Shown: positions 12,970 to 20,842, counted from the stretch's first letter. The stretch is DNA of 26,590 nucleotides from CAYTYZ01 sp964448465 (GCA_964448465.1 CAYUVY010000011.1:1-26590); one strand, 5' to 3'. Translations and numbers: made by a program. The notes: generated by a model from the letters alone, not told the origin.

Positions 12970-13212
12970 ATGAAAGACACAAAATTAATTAAACAAGCAG
13001 CGGGAACTTTAAAAAAGGTAGAAAAAATGATGGAAGAGGATGTGTATTGTGTGGAGATTATTCAACAGCTAGATAGTGTGACTGGACTACTAGCCACGGC
13101 TCGTAAGAAATTACTCTCAGACCACTTGGCACACTGTGTGCACCAAAAATTTAAAGAAAATCCCAAAGCGGCGGTAGCGGAGTTAGAAAAGTTATACCAA
13201 ATATCGAAATGA
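12970..13212 (+). CDS. csoR: CsoR-family copper-sensing transcriptional repressor
   Basis: This 80-residue all-helical protein of the CsoR/RcnR/FrmR family has the Cu(I)-binding triad: Cys27 (VYCVEIIQQLDSV), His52 and Cys56 (LSDHLAHCVH). The spacing of 25 and 4 residues is the same as in the copper sensors (C36-H61-C65 of M. tuberculosis). The apo-tetramer binds its operator and Cu(I) binding releases it. It is the first gene of the copper operon, and its stop overlaps the copA start by 4 bp (ATGA). A perfect 29-bp dyad lies 10 bp upstream of its start and is the likely operator. Confidence 0.93.
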   Translation: MKDTKLIKQAAGTLKKVEKMMEEDVYCVEIIQQLDSVTGLLATARKKLLSDHLAHCVHQKFKENPKAAVAELEKLYQISK

Positions 13213-15365
13213 AAGAAGTGGAATACCAGGTTAAGGGAATGCACTGCGCTAGTTGTGCGGTGGTAATAAAAAATAAACTAGAAAAAACCAAGGGAGTAAA
13301 AAGCTTAACTGTAAATTACGCGACGAATAGGGCCAAGATTGAGTATGAGAAAGAGAAAATGGCCGAAGAAAAATTAAATGAGCTAATTAATAACCTGGGT
13401 TATAGCATGAGTGAAGAAATGAGAGAGGCGCCTATGGGCCTGAAGAAGGATAAGAAAGAGTTGCGGATTATTATCCCTATGGCGATAGGAATGTTGTTGA
13501 TGATGGTGTTGGAAATGTTGATGGGTAAAATGGAGTGGAGTAAGTATTTGGGTCTGGGGTTGGCAAGTATTGTAATGGTCTTAGCCGGCGGGCCGTATAT
13601 TACGGCCGTAGGCAGATTGATTAGGTACCAAGTGGCAAATATGGACGCACTGGTGGGGGTGGGAACAATAACTGCCTATATATATAGTATAGTGACGGTA
13701 CTTTGGGGTAAAAATGAGGTATATTTTGAGGTGGTAGTAGTAGTGATTGCCTTTATTTCTTTGGGTAAATATTTAGAAGCTAAATCTAGAATGAAAACTG
13801 GAGAGGCTATTGAAAGATTGTTAAATTTGGGAGTAAAAAAGGCCTTAGTTATAAGAAATGGAAAAGAGGTGGAAGTGGAAATTGGGCAAATAAAAAAAGG
13901 TGAAATTGTGGTGGTTAAGCCAGGGGCAAAAGTGCCACTAGATGGGGTGATTGTATGGGGCAGTAGCAGTCTGGATGAAAGCATGATTACGGGGGAAAGT
14001 GTACCTGTGGACAAGAAAATAGGAGATAACGTTATTGGGGCGACTTTGAATAAAATGGGGGCAATAAGAGTGAAGGTGGAAAAGATTGGAGAGGAAACCA
14101 TGCTTGCCCAAATTATTAAAATGGTGGAAGAAGCCTCGGGTAGCAAAGCCCCAATTGAGAGATTAGCAGACGCCGTCTCGGCTAAATTTGTGCCGATAGT
14201 AATTGGTCTTGCAGTAGTATCGTTTGTGGTTTGGTTGGCATTGGGAAGAGCAGATTTAGCCGTTACGGCCTTGGTGGGAATTCTGGTAATTGCCTGCCCA
14301 TGTGCGATGGGTTTGGCTACACCAACGGCTATTATTGTGGGGATTGGCAAAGGAGCTGAAAATGGAATACTAATAAAAAATGCCCAAAGTTTGGAAATAT
14401 TTGCTGGGGTTAATTATGTAGTTATGGATAAAACTGGGACAATTACCAAGGGAGAGATGGAGGTATCAGAAGTGATGGCTGGAAAAAATCACGAAAAGAA
14501 GAAAGTTTTAGAAATATTGGCAAACCTGGAAGCAAATTCGGAGCACCCATTGGCCAAGGCAATATTAAAAAAGGCAGAGGAAGAAGGATTAAAAATTGGT
14601 AAAGTGGAGAAATTTAGAGCTCTAGAAGGAGTAGGAGTAGAAGGATTTATTGGTGGTAAAAAGTATTTGGCAGGAAGTATAAACATGGCTGGAAAAATGA
14701 ATTTAGAGCTAGAGAATAAAATTGTGGAGAAATTAACAGGTGAAGGAAAAACGCCGATAATTGTGGCCACAGAAAAAGAAGTGTTGGGTTATGTGGCGGT
14801 GGCAGACACGATTAAAGAAGAAAGTAAGCAAACAGTGGCTAAACTTCACCAAATGGGAGTAAAAGTGGCAATGTTGACTGGAGATAACCAAAAAACTGCT
14901 AATTATATTGCGAACTTGGTGGGTATAGATTTAGTTTTGGCAGAAGTTATGCCGTCAGATAAGGCAGAGCAAATTAAAAAACTACAAAAGCAGGGATATA
15001 AAGTAGCCATGGTGGGCGATGGGATAAACGATGCGCCGGCATTGGTCCAGGCTGAGGTGGGAGTGGCTATGGGTAATGGTACAGATGTGGCAATTGAATC
15101 GGCGGGGATTACTCTGCTTTCGGGAAATATTGCGCGGTTGCCTGTGGCTTTAAAACTGGCAAGAGCTACCATGAAAACAATAAAGCAAAATTTATTCTGG
15201 GCTTTTTTCTATAATGTGATTGGTATACCTGTAGCTGCTGGAGTGCTGTATCCCCTTTTGGGAACCATGCTAAACCCCGCTTTGGCAGGAGGAGCAATGG
15301 CTTTTTCTAGTGTCTCGGTGGTAAGCAATTCCTTAAGATTAAAAAGAGTTAAACTAAATAACTAA
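13209..15365 (+). CDS. copA: copper-exporting P1B-type ATPase
   Basis: This 718-residue ATPase has one N-terminal HMA domain (GMHCASC, Cys13/Cys16) and membrane helices. The actuator loop has MITGESVPV. The transmembrane metal site is CPC (Cys363-Pro-Cys365 in ACPCAMGLATPTA). Asp407 in DKTGTIT is the phosphorylation site, followed by the SEHPLAKA nucleotide-domain His-Pro and MVGDGINDAPAL. The last helices contain FYNVIGIPVAAG and MAFSSVSVVSNSLRL, whose Tyr-Asn and Met-x-x-Ser-Ser identify the Cu(I) subclass (P1B-1). It pumps Cu(I) out of the cytoplasm at the cost of ATP. It is shorter than enterobacterial CopA because it has one HMA domain instead of two. It is coupled to csoR and followed by the HMA/DsbD-like gene after 1 nt. 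Confidence 0.97.
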   Translation: MKEVEYQVKGMHCASCAVVIKNKLEKTKGVKSLTVNYATNRAKIEYEKEKMAEEKLNELINNLGYSMSEEMREAPMGLKKDKKELRIIIPMAIGMLLMMVLEMLMGKMEWSKYLGLGLASIVMVLAGGPYITAVGRLIRYQVANMDALVGVGTITAYIYSIVTVLWGKNEVYFEVVVVVIAFISLGKYLEAKSRMKTGEAIERLLNLGVKKALVIRNGKEVEVEIGQIKKGEIVVVKPGAKVPLDGVIVWGSSSLDESMITGESVPVDKKIGDNVIGATLNKMGAIRVKVEKIGEETMLAQIIKMVEEASGSKAPIERLADAVSAKFVPIVIGLAVVSFVVWLALGRADLAVTALVGILVIACPCAMGLATPTAIIVGIGKGAENGILIKNAQSLEIFAGVNYVVMDKTGTITKGEMEVSEVMAGKNHEKKKVLEILANLEANSEHPLAKAILKKAEEEGLKIGKVEKFRALEGVGVEGFIGGKKYLAGSINMAGKMNLELENKIVEKLTGEGKTPIIVATEKEVLGYVAVADTIKEESKQTVAKLHQMGVKVAMLTGDNQKTANYIANLVGIDLVLAEVMPSDKAEQIKKLQKQGYKVAMVGDGINDAPALVQAEVGVAMGNGTDVAIESAGITLLSGNIARLPVALKLARATMKTIKQNLFWAFFYNVIGIPVAAGVLYPLLGTMLNPALAGGAMAFSSVSVVSNSLRLKRVKLNN

Positions 15366-15366
15366 A

Positions 15367-16347
15367 ATGAAAACACTAACTCTGTATGTGTCAGAAATGC
15401 ACTGCAATTCCTGTGTTTTATTAGTAGAAGAAACATTTAAAAATATACCTGGGATACGGTCTGTTTATTCTGATTTGAGTAAAAAAAGTGTTCAATTAAC
15501 GGGAGAGTTTAAGCAAGGAGAAGAAAAGGTTATTAAAGAAGCAAATAAAATCTTAAATCCGCTTGGTTATGTGGTAACCAAAGACAAGGTAAGTGTAAAA
15601 AAAGAGTTGTCAATAGTAGGTATAATTATTGGCTTGGTGGTTTTGGTTGTCTACTGGTGGATACAAAAATCGGATTTGGCACAAAGCTTTAATTTGGGAA
15701 ATAGAAGTTGGTGGTTCCCGATGTTCATCGGGATGATTGCCTCACTCTCCACCTGCATGGCGGTGGTGGGTGGACTACTGATGTCTTTGTCGGCTTCCTG
15801 GGCCAAAATGGGACAGAAAACGGTGCCACAGGCGATATTTTTAGTAAGTAGACTAGTTGGGTTTGTGATTTTGGGTGGAGTACTCGGACTGGTGGGCAAA
15901 GGACTGGCCTTAAACTGGCAAATGGCCTTGGGTATGCAAGTTGTCACCGGAATAGTGATGATTGTTTTGGGCTTAAACTTGCTTGGAATTGGCCCAGAGT
16001 TGCAGTTTAATTTATTTGGCAAGTTAAATAAAGATTTGATGAATAAAAACGAGACAAAAAACTGGGCTTGGGTGATAATTTTGGGGGTGGGAACATTTTT
16101 CTTGCCCTGCGGGTTTACGCAAAGCATGCAAGTGGTGGCACTAGAAAGTGGAAGTTTGCTGGGTGGAGCAATGACCATGGGCTTGTTTGTGGTGGGAACC
16201 ATGCCGGTACTAACCCTCGTAGCCCTTAGTGGGAAGATGCTGGGAGCAGGAAAACATGCTTCTAAATTTTTTGCGGCAGTAGGAACTATTATCGTAGGAT
16301 TGGCTTTATTTAATTTACTGGGTGTGGTTAAATTACTGTGGTTATGA
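15367..16347 (+). CDS. HMA-domain fused to DsbD/UreH-like transmembrane protein, copper handling
   Basis: This 326-residue protein has an N-terminal heavy-metal-associated domain with EMHCNSC (Cys13, Cys16). After a short linker follow about six to seven membrane helices of the cytochrome c biogenesis/DsbD_2 (sulfite-exporter-like) type. Two intramembrane cysteines stand out: Cys130 in LSTCMAVVGG and Cys248 in LPCGFTQSMQ. The G-F-T-Q and paired Cys are typical of this family, which moves electrons or metal across the membrane. Its place between copA and a cupredoxin-like gene points to delivery or redox control of copper at the outer face. It overlaps the next gene by 4 bp. The precise activity is inferred. 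Confidence 0.82.
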   Translation: MKTLTLYVSEMHCNSCVLLVEETFKNIPGIRSVYSDLSKKSVQLTGEFKQGEEKVIKEANKILNPLGYVVTKDKVSVKKELSIVGIIIGLVVLVVYWWIQKSDLAQSFNLGNRSWWFPMFIGMIASLSTCMAVVGGLLMSLSASWAKMGQKTVPQAIFLVSRLVGFVILGGVLGLVGKGLALNWQMALGMQVVTGIVMIVLGLNLLGIGPELQFNLFGKLNKDLMNKNETKNWAWVIILGVGTFFLPCGFTQSMQVVALESGSLLGGAMTMGLFVVGTMPVLTLVALSGKMLGAGKHASKFFAAVGTIIVGLALFNLLGVVKLLWL

Positions 16348-16754
16348 ATATAAAACAGCTTTCTATTGTCGTGGGGGTGGTGTTTGCAGGCTTGTTGTTT
16401 GCGTATGTAGTTAAATCCAGAGAACTAAGCTCAGGATCGGTGGTGGGTACGATTGCAAATAGTACGGAAAATGTAAGCATGGAAGATGGAAAACAAGTGG
16501 TGAATATTGAGGTACGTGGTGGCTACTGGCCAAGAATAACGACAGTAAAAGCCGGGGTGGACACGGTATTGAAAATGAAAACGAATAATACCTATGATTG
16601 TTCTTCGTCTTTGGTGATACCCAAGCTGGGAATAAGAAAGTTTTTGCAACCAACAGGAGTAGAAGTAATTGAGATGGGAAAACAAGTGGCTGGGACAAAA
16701 ATTGGCGGGGCGTGCAGTATGGGCATGTATGCCTTTGAAGTGAGATTTATCTAA
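16344..16754 (+). CDS. membrane-anchored cupredoxin-like copper-binding protein
   Basis: This protein of about 136 residues has one N-terminal membrane anchor or signal (residues 5-22). A beta-rich domain follows (VVNIEVRGGYWPRITTVKAG, then LKMKTNNTYDCSSSLVIPKLG, then GGACSMGMYAFEVRFI). The layout matches the short cupredoxin_1 domain. The ligands would be the Cys of YDCSS, the Cys of ACSMGM and one of its Met residues. The ATG at 16344 overlaps the preceding stop (ATGA) and is preferred over the GTG at 16338. It is the last gene of the copper operon and probably sequesters or passes on copper outside the cell membrane. Confidence 0.78.
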   Translation: MNIKQLSIVVGVVFAGLLFAYVVKSRELSSGSVVGTIANSTENVSMEDGKQVVNIEVRGGYWPRITTVKAGVDTVLKMKTNNTYDCSSSLVIPKLGIRKFLQPTGVEVIEMGKQVAGTKIGGACSMGMYAFEVRFI

Positions 16755-16762
16755 CTTGCCGT

Positions 16763-16768
16763 TATAAT
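16763..16768 (+). promoter_or_regulatory. -10 box of leaderless promoter for trhO
   Basis: A perfect TATAAT lies exactly 5 nt before the GTG start at 16774, in the 19-nt spacer after the copper operon. It supports both the GTG start and independent transcription of trhO. Confidence 0.55.
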
Positions 16769-16773
16769 AGGGC

Positions 16774-17643
16774 GTGTACCAAATACTTTTATATTATAAA
16801 TACGTCAAACTGCTGGATCCTGGCGCGGTGATGTTGTGGCAGAAAAATTTAGGCGAAAAACTGGGACTTAAGGGAAGGATAATTGTGGCCAAAGAGGGAA
16901 TAAATGGGACGGTGGAAGGGCTTACTGAAAATACGAAAAAATATATGAAGGAAATGAAGCAATACAAAGGATTTGGTGATATTAACTGGAAAAAAAGCGT
17001 GGGTACTGGAAGAGCTTTTGGGAAATTATCGGTAAAAGTAAGAGCAGAAATTGTGACGACCGGAGAAAAGAAAAAAGACTATGGGCCCCTGGCAAAAATA
17101 ACTGGAAAGTTTTTGACAGCCAAGCAACTATTTGAATGGTATGAGTCGAAAAAAGAGTTTTATGTGTTGGATATGCGCAATGATTATGAATATGAAGTGG
17201 GAAGATTTAAAAACTCAATTTGGCCAGATGGTCTGGGTCATTTTCGAGACGTAAAAAAGGCGATTAAAAATATTTCTAACTTAAAAAAGAAAACGGTGGT
17301 GACAGTGTGTACTGGAGGGGTGAGGTGCGAAACAGCCAGTGGGCTGATGCAAAAATATGGATTTGAAGATGTTTACCAATTGCAACACGGAATTGTAACT
17401 TTTATGGATAAATACCCAAATACTTATTTTCTGGGAAAACTGTACGTGTTTGATACAAGAGAATTGTATGGAAAGGGCAAAGCCATTGGCAAGTGTCGAG
17501 TGTGTGGGAAAACTACGGAAAATATGGTGAATTATTACAAAGAAGGTAAGAATACTTATGGGGTGGTGTGCGTGGAATGTTGTAAAAAAGGGAAAGTGGA
17601 ATTAGAGGGAAAGTATAAGACTCTCTTTGGCAAGTCTGGATAG
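16774..17643 (+). CDS. trhO: tRNA uridine(34) hydroxylase, rhodanese family
   Basis: This 289-residue protein has an N-terminal acylphosphatase-like domain (RIIVAKEGINGTVEG, residues 35-49) and a rhodanese domain with YVLDMRNDYEYEVG (130-143) and the active loop VCTGGVRCETAS (catalytic Cys179, second Cys185). A C-terminal Cys-rich segment follows (CRVCGKT then VVCVECC), likely zinc binding. This is the TrhO/YceA architecture. The enzyme hydroxylates U34 in tRNA anticodons with O2, the first step towards 5-methoxyuridine-type modification. It is shorter than the E. coli protein (350). It starts with GTG. Its 3' end overlaps the convergent GIY-YIG gene by 42 bp. Confidence 0.92.
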   Translation: MYQILLYYKYVKLLDPGAVMLWQKNLGEKLGLKGRIIVAKEGINGTVEGLTENTKKYMKEMKQYKGFGDINWKKSVGTGRAFGKLSVKVRAEIVTTGEKKKDYGPLAKITGKFLTAKQLFEWYESKKEFYVLDMRNDYEYEVGRFKNSIWPDGLGHFRDVKKAIKNISNLKKKTVVTVCTGGVRCETASGLMQKYGFEDVYQLQHGIVTFMDKYPNTYFLGKLYVFDTRELYGKGKAIGKCRVCGKTTENMVNYYKEGKNTYGVVCVECCKKGKVELEGKYKTLFGKSG

Positions 17644-17868
17644 CTTTTTGATTTGGGCTTCACGGATTTGGGCGAGACTTCGGGTTTTAAACTTTTCAGA
17701 ATAAACTAAGCGTACGGGGCGCCTAGCACGGGTGTACTTGGCACCTATTTTGTTAGTATTGTGGGCTTTAACTCTCTTTTCTAAATTGTTGGTAATACCA
17801 CAATAATAAGTAGAATCGGAACAAAGGAGAAGATAGGTATAATAACTATTTTTTGTTTTGGTGGACAA
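17602..17868 (-). CDS. GIY-YIG domain protein (UPF0213/YhbQ-like)
   Basis: This 88-residue single GIY-YIG domain has YYTYLLLCSDSTYYCGITNN (residues 9-28, the two tyrosine strands), RVKAHN (helix with the Arg), GAKYTRARRPVRLVYSE, and a late REAQIKKLSRLAKESLI (Glu metal ligand). Members of this family are small standalone relatives of structure-specific nucleases; E. coli YhbQ has reported DNase activity. It overlaps the upstream MFS gene by 23 bp on the same strand and the convergent trhO by 42 bp, so it is probably expressed from the MFS transcript. Confidence 0.88.
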   Translation of the reverse strand: MSTKTKNSYYTYLLLCSDSTYYCGITNNLEKRVKAHNTNKIGAKYTRARRPVRLVYSEKFKTRSLAQIREAQIKKLSRLAKESLILSL

Positions 17869-19003
17869 AGAGATTAAGATAAATAAATAGAACGAAAAAA
17901 GAAGTCAGACTAAGAATAAACAAGCCAATTCTCGGAGTAAGTAGGTCCGCAAGTCGACCCAAGACTAAGGAAACAAGGCCAAATATTATACTACCTAGTA
18001 CTGAATTGACCGAACCCATGGTGGCTCTTTGGTTGTCAGTAAATTCTTGCTGGAGAAGATGGTTTTTGGCCACTGTAGTAACTCCGTGAAAAACTGAGGT
18101 ACTGGAAATTAGGACTGGAGAAAAAATACCAGGAAAAAGTAAAGACAACATTTCAGCAAAACGGGTGTAAATTGTACCAATAATAAGGGTTTTGCCTTCG
18201 GAAAATTTAGTTAAGATTGGACCGCTAAAGTAATAACTGAGGGCTGCTCCAAGGTTGGAGATTACTCTAGCAAAACCAATAGCCCAAATCGGCCAGACAG
18301 TGGCGAAAAAGACACCTTGAAACTGGTAAGTGGACTCACTTAGGGCAAAAGATAGAGAATCTGCTAAGGATAACTTGGCAAGTCTGTGGTTGGAGAAAAA
18401 TAATTTGATGGCTGGAACTAGGTTGGATAAAATATTATCCTCTTGTTGGGTATGTTGGCGTACTTCGGTAAAACGAAAGGAAACAAACAAGCGCAGAAGC
18501 ATTGGCAGAAGAGTTAAATAAAAGACTAGCTTAAAAGATTGGGAGGCAACAAGACCACCCAAGACGGCAGCAAGCCCGGCAGAAAAATGAAACATGGAGC
18601 TGGTTTTGCCCAAGATTTCTTTATAATTTTCTTTTTGATTATTTTCAGCTAAAAGATCATAAAGATAGGCATCGTTGTTGCCACTAAAACTGGCACGGGC
18701 TAGACCTTCCAAGATGGCTCCAAAAACTAAAAAGAGATAATTGTGGGATAAGGCAAAAAATAGAACACTTACCAAACCGGCCAGAGAGCCAAGAATAATA
18801 GTTTTTTTGCGACCAAATCGATCAGAAAAGAGACCAGTGGGTAGCTCAAAAATAGAAGAACTAATGAAAATTATAGAAAAAATGCTGGTGGCCAAGAAGA
18901 ATGATCCAGAAACCTTGGCAAAATAAAGAATGGCAATCGGAGCAAAAAGTGAAAAGTCGGTAAAAAAGTTAAAGAAATAAAAAAGCCGGATGTTTTTGTT
19001 CAT
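17846..19003 (-). CDS. major facilitator superfamily transporter
   Basis: This 385-residue protein has about 12 membrane helices. Motif A, GLFSDRFGRKKTIILG, lies in the loop after helix 2, and a related GRLADLLTPRIG lies in the second half. It is a proton- or ion-coupled small-molecule transporter, probably an exporter by general similarity. The substrate is not evident. The start at 19003 shares a divergent promoter with the ASCH gene. The GIY-YIG gene overlaps its 3' end. Unlike the half-size protein at 10778, this one has both halves. Confidence 0.88.
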   Translation of the reverse strand: MNKNIRLFYFFNFFTDFSLFAPIAILYFAKVSGSFFLATSIFSIIFISSSIFELPTGLFSDRFGRKKTIILGSLAGLVSVLFFALSHNYLFLVFGAILEGLARASFSGNNDAYLYDLLAENNQKENYKEILGKTSSMFHFSAGLAAVLGGLVASQSFKLVFYLTLLPMLLRLFVSFRFTEVRQHTQQEDNILSNLVPAIKLFFSNHRLAKLSLADSLSFALSESTYQFQGVFFATVWPIWAIGFARVISNLGAALSYYFSGPILTKFSEGKTLIIGTIYTRFAEMLSLLFPGIFSPVLISSTSVFHGVTTVAKNHLLQQEFTDNQRATMGSVNSVLGSIIFGLVSLVLGRLADLLTPRIGLFILSLTSFFVLFIYLNLFVHQNKK

Positions 19004-19011
19004 TTAAAAGT

Positions 19012-19021
19012 ATTGTACAGT
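19012..19021. promoter_or_regulatory. overlapping divergent -10 boxes for the MFS and ASCH genes
   Basis: ATTGTACAGT contains TACAGT (plus, 19016-19021), exactly 5 nt before the ATG at 19027, and TACAAT (minus, 19017-19012), 8 nt before the ATG at 19003. The two boxes share two base pairs, so polymerase could not occupy both at once. The intergenic region is only 23 bp. Confidence 0.45.
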
Positions 19022-19026
19022 GTATT

Positions 19027-19476
19027 ATGCAGAAAATAACAAAATTTTTAGAGGAATATTTGAATACTTTAAATGAAAAGGATAGGGCTATATACGAAAA
19101 GTTGCCTTACGAGGTATGGGGGTTTGGGCAAGATAAGGAATTTTCGGAAAGATTAATTGGCTTGGTAGTCAGTGGAAAAAAGACAGCAACGGCGGGACTT
19201 TATTTAGAAACAGAAATACAACCAATTGCTGGAAGCTTGGCAATAATTGTGGACCATAATTTTGAACCTACGTGTTTAATTGAATATACAAAAATTGAAG
19301 TTAAACCATTTTTAGAAGTAGACTTAGAATTTTCTAAAGAGGAGGGAGAGGGGTTTGTGGATTTGGAAGATTGGCGAGAAAATCATAGAAAAATATTTAA
19401 GTTATGGCACCCAGATGTGTTTTCTGAAAATAGCTTAGTGGTGTGCGAGAGGTTTAAGTTATTGTATCCAAGATAA
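19027..19476 (+). CDS. ASCH domain protein
   Basis: This 149-residue soluble protein has the ASCH (PUA-like) pattern: LVVSGKKTATAGL (residues 46-58, the Lys-rich ligand loop), IQPIAGSLAIIVD, PTCLIEYTKIEVKPFLEVD, then the acidic EEGEGFVDLEDWRENHRKIF near the end. ASCH proteins bind RNA or hydrolyse modified nucleosides (YqfB acts on N4-acetylcytidine). Its role here is unknown. The stop codon directly abuts that of the convergent nuclease gene, with no bases between. Confidence 0.88.
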   Translation: MQKITKFLEEYLNTLNEKDRAIYEKLPYEVWGFGQDKEFSERLIGLVVSGKKTATAGLYLETEIQPIAGSLAIIVDHNFEPTCLIEYTKIEVKPFLEVDLEFSKEEGEGFVDLEDWRENHRKIFKLWHPDVFSENSLVVCERFKLLYPR

Positions 19477-20163
19477 TTATTCAAACCTGCGGGACTGGTG
19501 GCGGTAGGTGCAATAAAAACAATTTTTGGCGGGTTCGGGGATAACTTCTTGATGGAGGCAATCGGCGATATTTTGTAAAGTTGGCTCGAGCCAAGAATAA
19601 TCGCCCTGATAGGGCAAGAGAGTAAGGGCAAACTCTAGTTTGGCATCGAAAGCCTCTTTGTCGGTTTGGCCGTTGCAGTAAACAAAATAAGCAGTGGGAT
19701 TGACCGTAAAACCGTTTTTAGCTAATAAATATTGATAAACTTCCACTTGGCGTTTGTAGGCATCTTGCCAGGGAGCATCCAGATTAATTTCGGCAAGTTT
19801 GCTGGTACTTTTGTAATCCACGATATGCAACTCTCCTTTTTCGTTTTGCCAAATATCGTCGACTGCGCCAAATAAATCAAAACCGGTGGAAGGATGAAGA
19901 TAGGTTAGACCTTTGAAATTATTGCGCCAGGTGTCTAGCTCTGGATGAGAAAAAGGCACTAAGCTTAGGCCATAACTGGTTAACAATGGATGGGTGGTGG
20001 AAGTGGCACGATGGATATCAAATTCTTTTTTGAGTAATTTATCGACGGCAGAGTTGAGAGTATAGGGTGGGGAGCTGGGGCGCTTGATGGATAATTTAAC
20101 ATCAAAATAAAAACAGCGAGGACATTGCTTGAATAGTTCGATTTTGGAGCGAGAAAGGCGCAT
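19477..20163 (-). CDS. PD-(D/E)XK nuclease with paired CXXC motifs (Cas4/RecB-like)
   Basis: This 228-residue single-domain nuclease of the RecB/Cas4 type has GAVDDIW (Asp102/Asp103), LHIVDYKST (Asp116-Tyr-Lys118, the D-x-K core) and KRQVEVYQYLL (Gln139, motif III). Cys14 and Cys17 lie at the N-terminus (QCPRC) and Cys215 and Cys218 at the C-terminus (CFYC). Cys at both ends of the domain is how AddB and Cas4 hold a 4Fe-4S cluster; here the 2+2 arrangement could hold an iron-sulfur cluster or zinc. No cas genes or repeats are nearby, so a DNA-repair role is more likely than CRISPR adaptation. TATAAT lies 5 nt before the ATG. Confidence 0.85.
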   Translation of the reverse strand: MRLSRSKIELFKQCPRCFYFDVKLSIKRPSSPPYTLNSAVDKLLKKEFDIHRATSTTHPLLTSYGLSLVPFSHPELDTWRNNFKGLTYLHPSTGFDLFGAVDDIWQNEKGELHIVDYKSTSKLAEINLDAPWQDAYKRQVEVYQYLLAKNGFTVNPTAYFVYCNGQTDKEAFDAKLEFALTLLPYQGDYSWLEPTLQNIADCLHQEVIPEPAKNCFYCTYRHQSRRFE

Positions 20164-20168
20164 GGCTT

Positions 20169-20180
20169 ATTATAGTCTAG
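20169..20180 (-). promoter_or_regulatory. extended -10 of leaderless promoter for the nuclease gene
   Basis: CTAGACTATAAT on the minus strand ends 5 nt before the ATG at 20163. The same 12-mer recurs upstream of the CAP-domain gene (20854-20843). A TTTGGC -35-like hexamer lies 17 nt further upstream. Confidence 0.55.
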
Positions 20181-20833
20181 TGTTTGCCGGTGCCAAAGAT
20201 TAAACAAGAAGATGTGCCGTTGATGCCAATGCCAACATAGTTCCAAATAGTGTTCAGCTGGTTTTTGTCATGAGGTTCGTCACCGGCGTAGATCCACTCG
20301 ATTAAATGCACTCCCAAAAGACGGTAGCCATAACTGGCGTTTTCACCCAGGGAGTCAAAACCTAATTTGGCAAAGCCGTCTTGGTTGTTTAAATAATCTT
20401 CAAAGCCTTTGTGAGAATCCAGGTTTTTATTTTGGGTGAAAAAATCGGCACGAGATTGAGCATAGTTAGCTAACTTTTCATCCCAAGTTAGGGCAGAAAC
20501 ACCACTTTTGACACGATAAACATTAAGCGCATCAAAAAGTTCTTTGGGTGTGGACATACGCGAATCTAGTTGGATTTTCATGGTCCAAGTGTGCTCCCCT
20601 ATTTGTTTGGCTACGCCCCAAGGACCGGGGTCAGCAGTAGGAATTTCCCTCGACAGGCTCGGGACTGCGCTAGCGCTTGGTGTTGGTTTTATGGTTGGAG
20701 TAAGAGTTGTCGTGATATATTCGGATGAATACAAAGATTTGGCGGTTTCTGTGGGAATGTTTCTTAAATATGTTTTTTGGTAAAAATAAAGGGCAAAAAC
20801 TGAAAGAATGGTAAGAAAAATTATGCGAAACAT
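20177..20833 (-). CDS. membrane-anchored CAP/SCP-domain protein
   Basis: This 218-residue protein has an N-terminal signal anchor (residues 2-18) and a Thr/Pro/Ser-rich linker (about 40-72). A CAP (SCP/PR-1/YkwD) domain follows: LFDALNVYRVKSGVSALTWDEKLANYAQSRAD, then LDSHKGFEDYL, LGENASYG and the closing DEPHDKNQLNTIWNYVGIGI. The His and Glu residues of the CAP cavity (SHKG, GENA, EPH) are present. It should face outward; bacterial CAP proteins are poorly understood. The linker DNA carries an embedded dispersed-repeat-like palindrome. It lies 13 bp upstream of the nuclease gene on the same strand. Confidence 0.85.
   Translation of the reverse strand: MFRIIFLTILSVFALYFYQKTYLRNIPTETAKSLYSSEYITTTLTPTIKPTPSASAVPSLSREIPTADPGPWGVAKQIGEHTWTMKIQLDSRMSTPKELFDALNVYRVKSGVSALTWDEKLANYAQSRADFFTQNKNLDSHKGFEDYLNNQDGFAKLGFDSLGENASYGYRLLGVHLIEWIYAGDEPHDKNQLNTIWNYVGIGINGTSSCLIFGTGKH
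20646..20664. repeat. dispersed-repeat-like short palindrome inside the CAP gene linker
   Basis: CCCTCGACAGGCTCGGGAC closely resembles, from memory, the short TTCGACAGGCTCAGGAC-type repeat scattered in many bacterial genomes. It is GC-rich against AT-rich surroundings and encodes part of the low-complexity linker. Only one copy was noticed in the window. Confidence 0.4.
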
Positions 20834-20842
20834 AGATTAGTA

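Noticed and set aside
12970..13212. UGA recoded as glycine (Gracilibacteria-type code)
   Set aside because: csoR ends with TGA at the right length in an ATGA overlap with copA, and other genes also stop at TGA, so UGA is a normal stop.
13676..14350. A 224-codon open frame on the minus strand opposite copA
   Set aside because: The Thr/Ile/Ser-rich composition mirrors the copA codons, and the plus strand holds the CPC and actuator motifs. It is a shadow frame.
15651..16202. A 183-codon open frame on the minus strand opposite the HMA-DsbD-like gene
   Set aside because: It has no recognisable motif, lies antisense to a membrane protein with conserved Cys motifs, and is in a typical shadow position.
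19477..20163. Cas4 or another CRISPR-linked nuclease
   Set aside because: No repeat array and no cas gene is present in the window. The protein is better described as a RecB/Cas4-like stand-alone nuclease.
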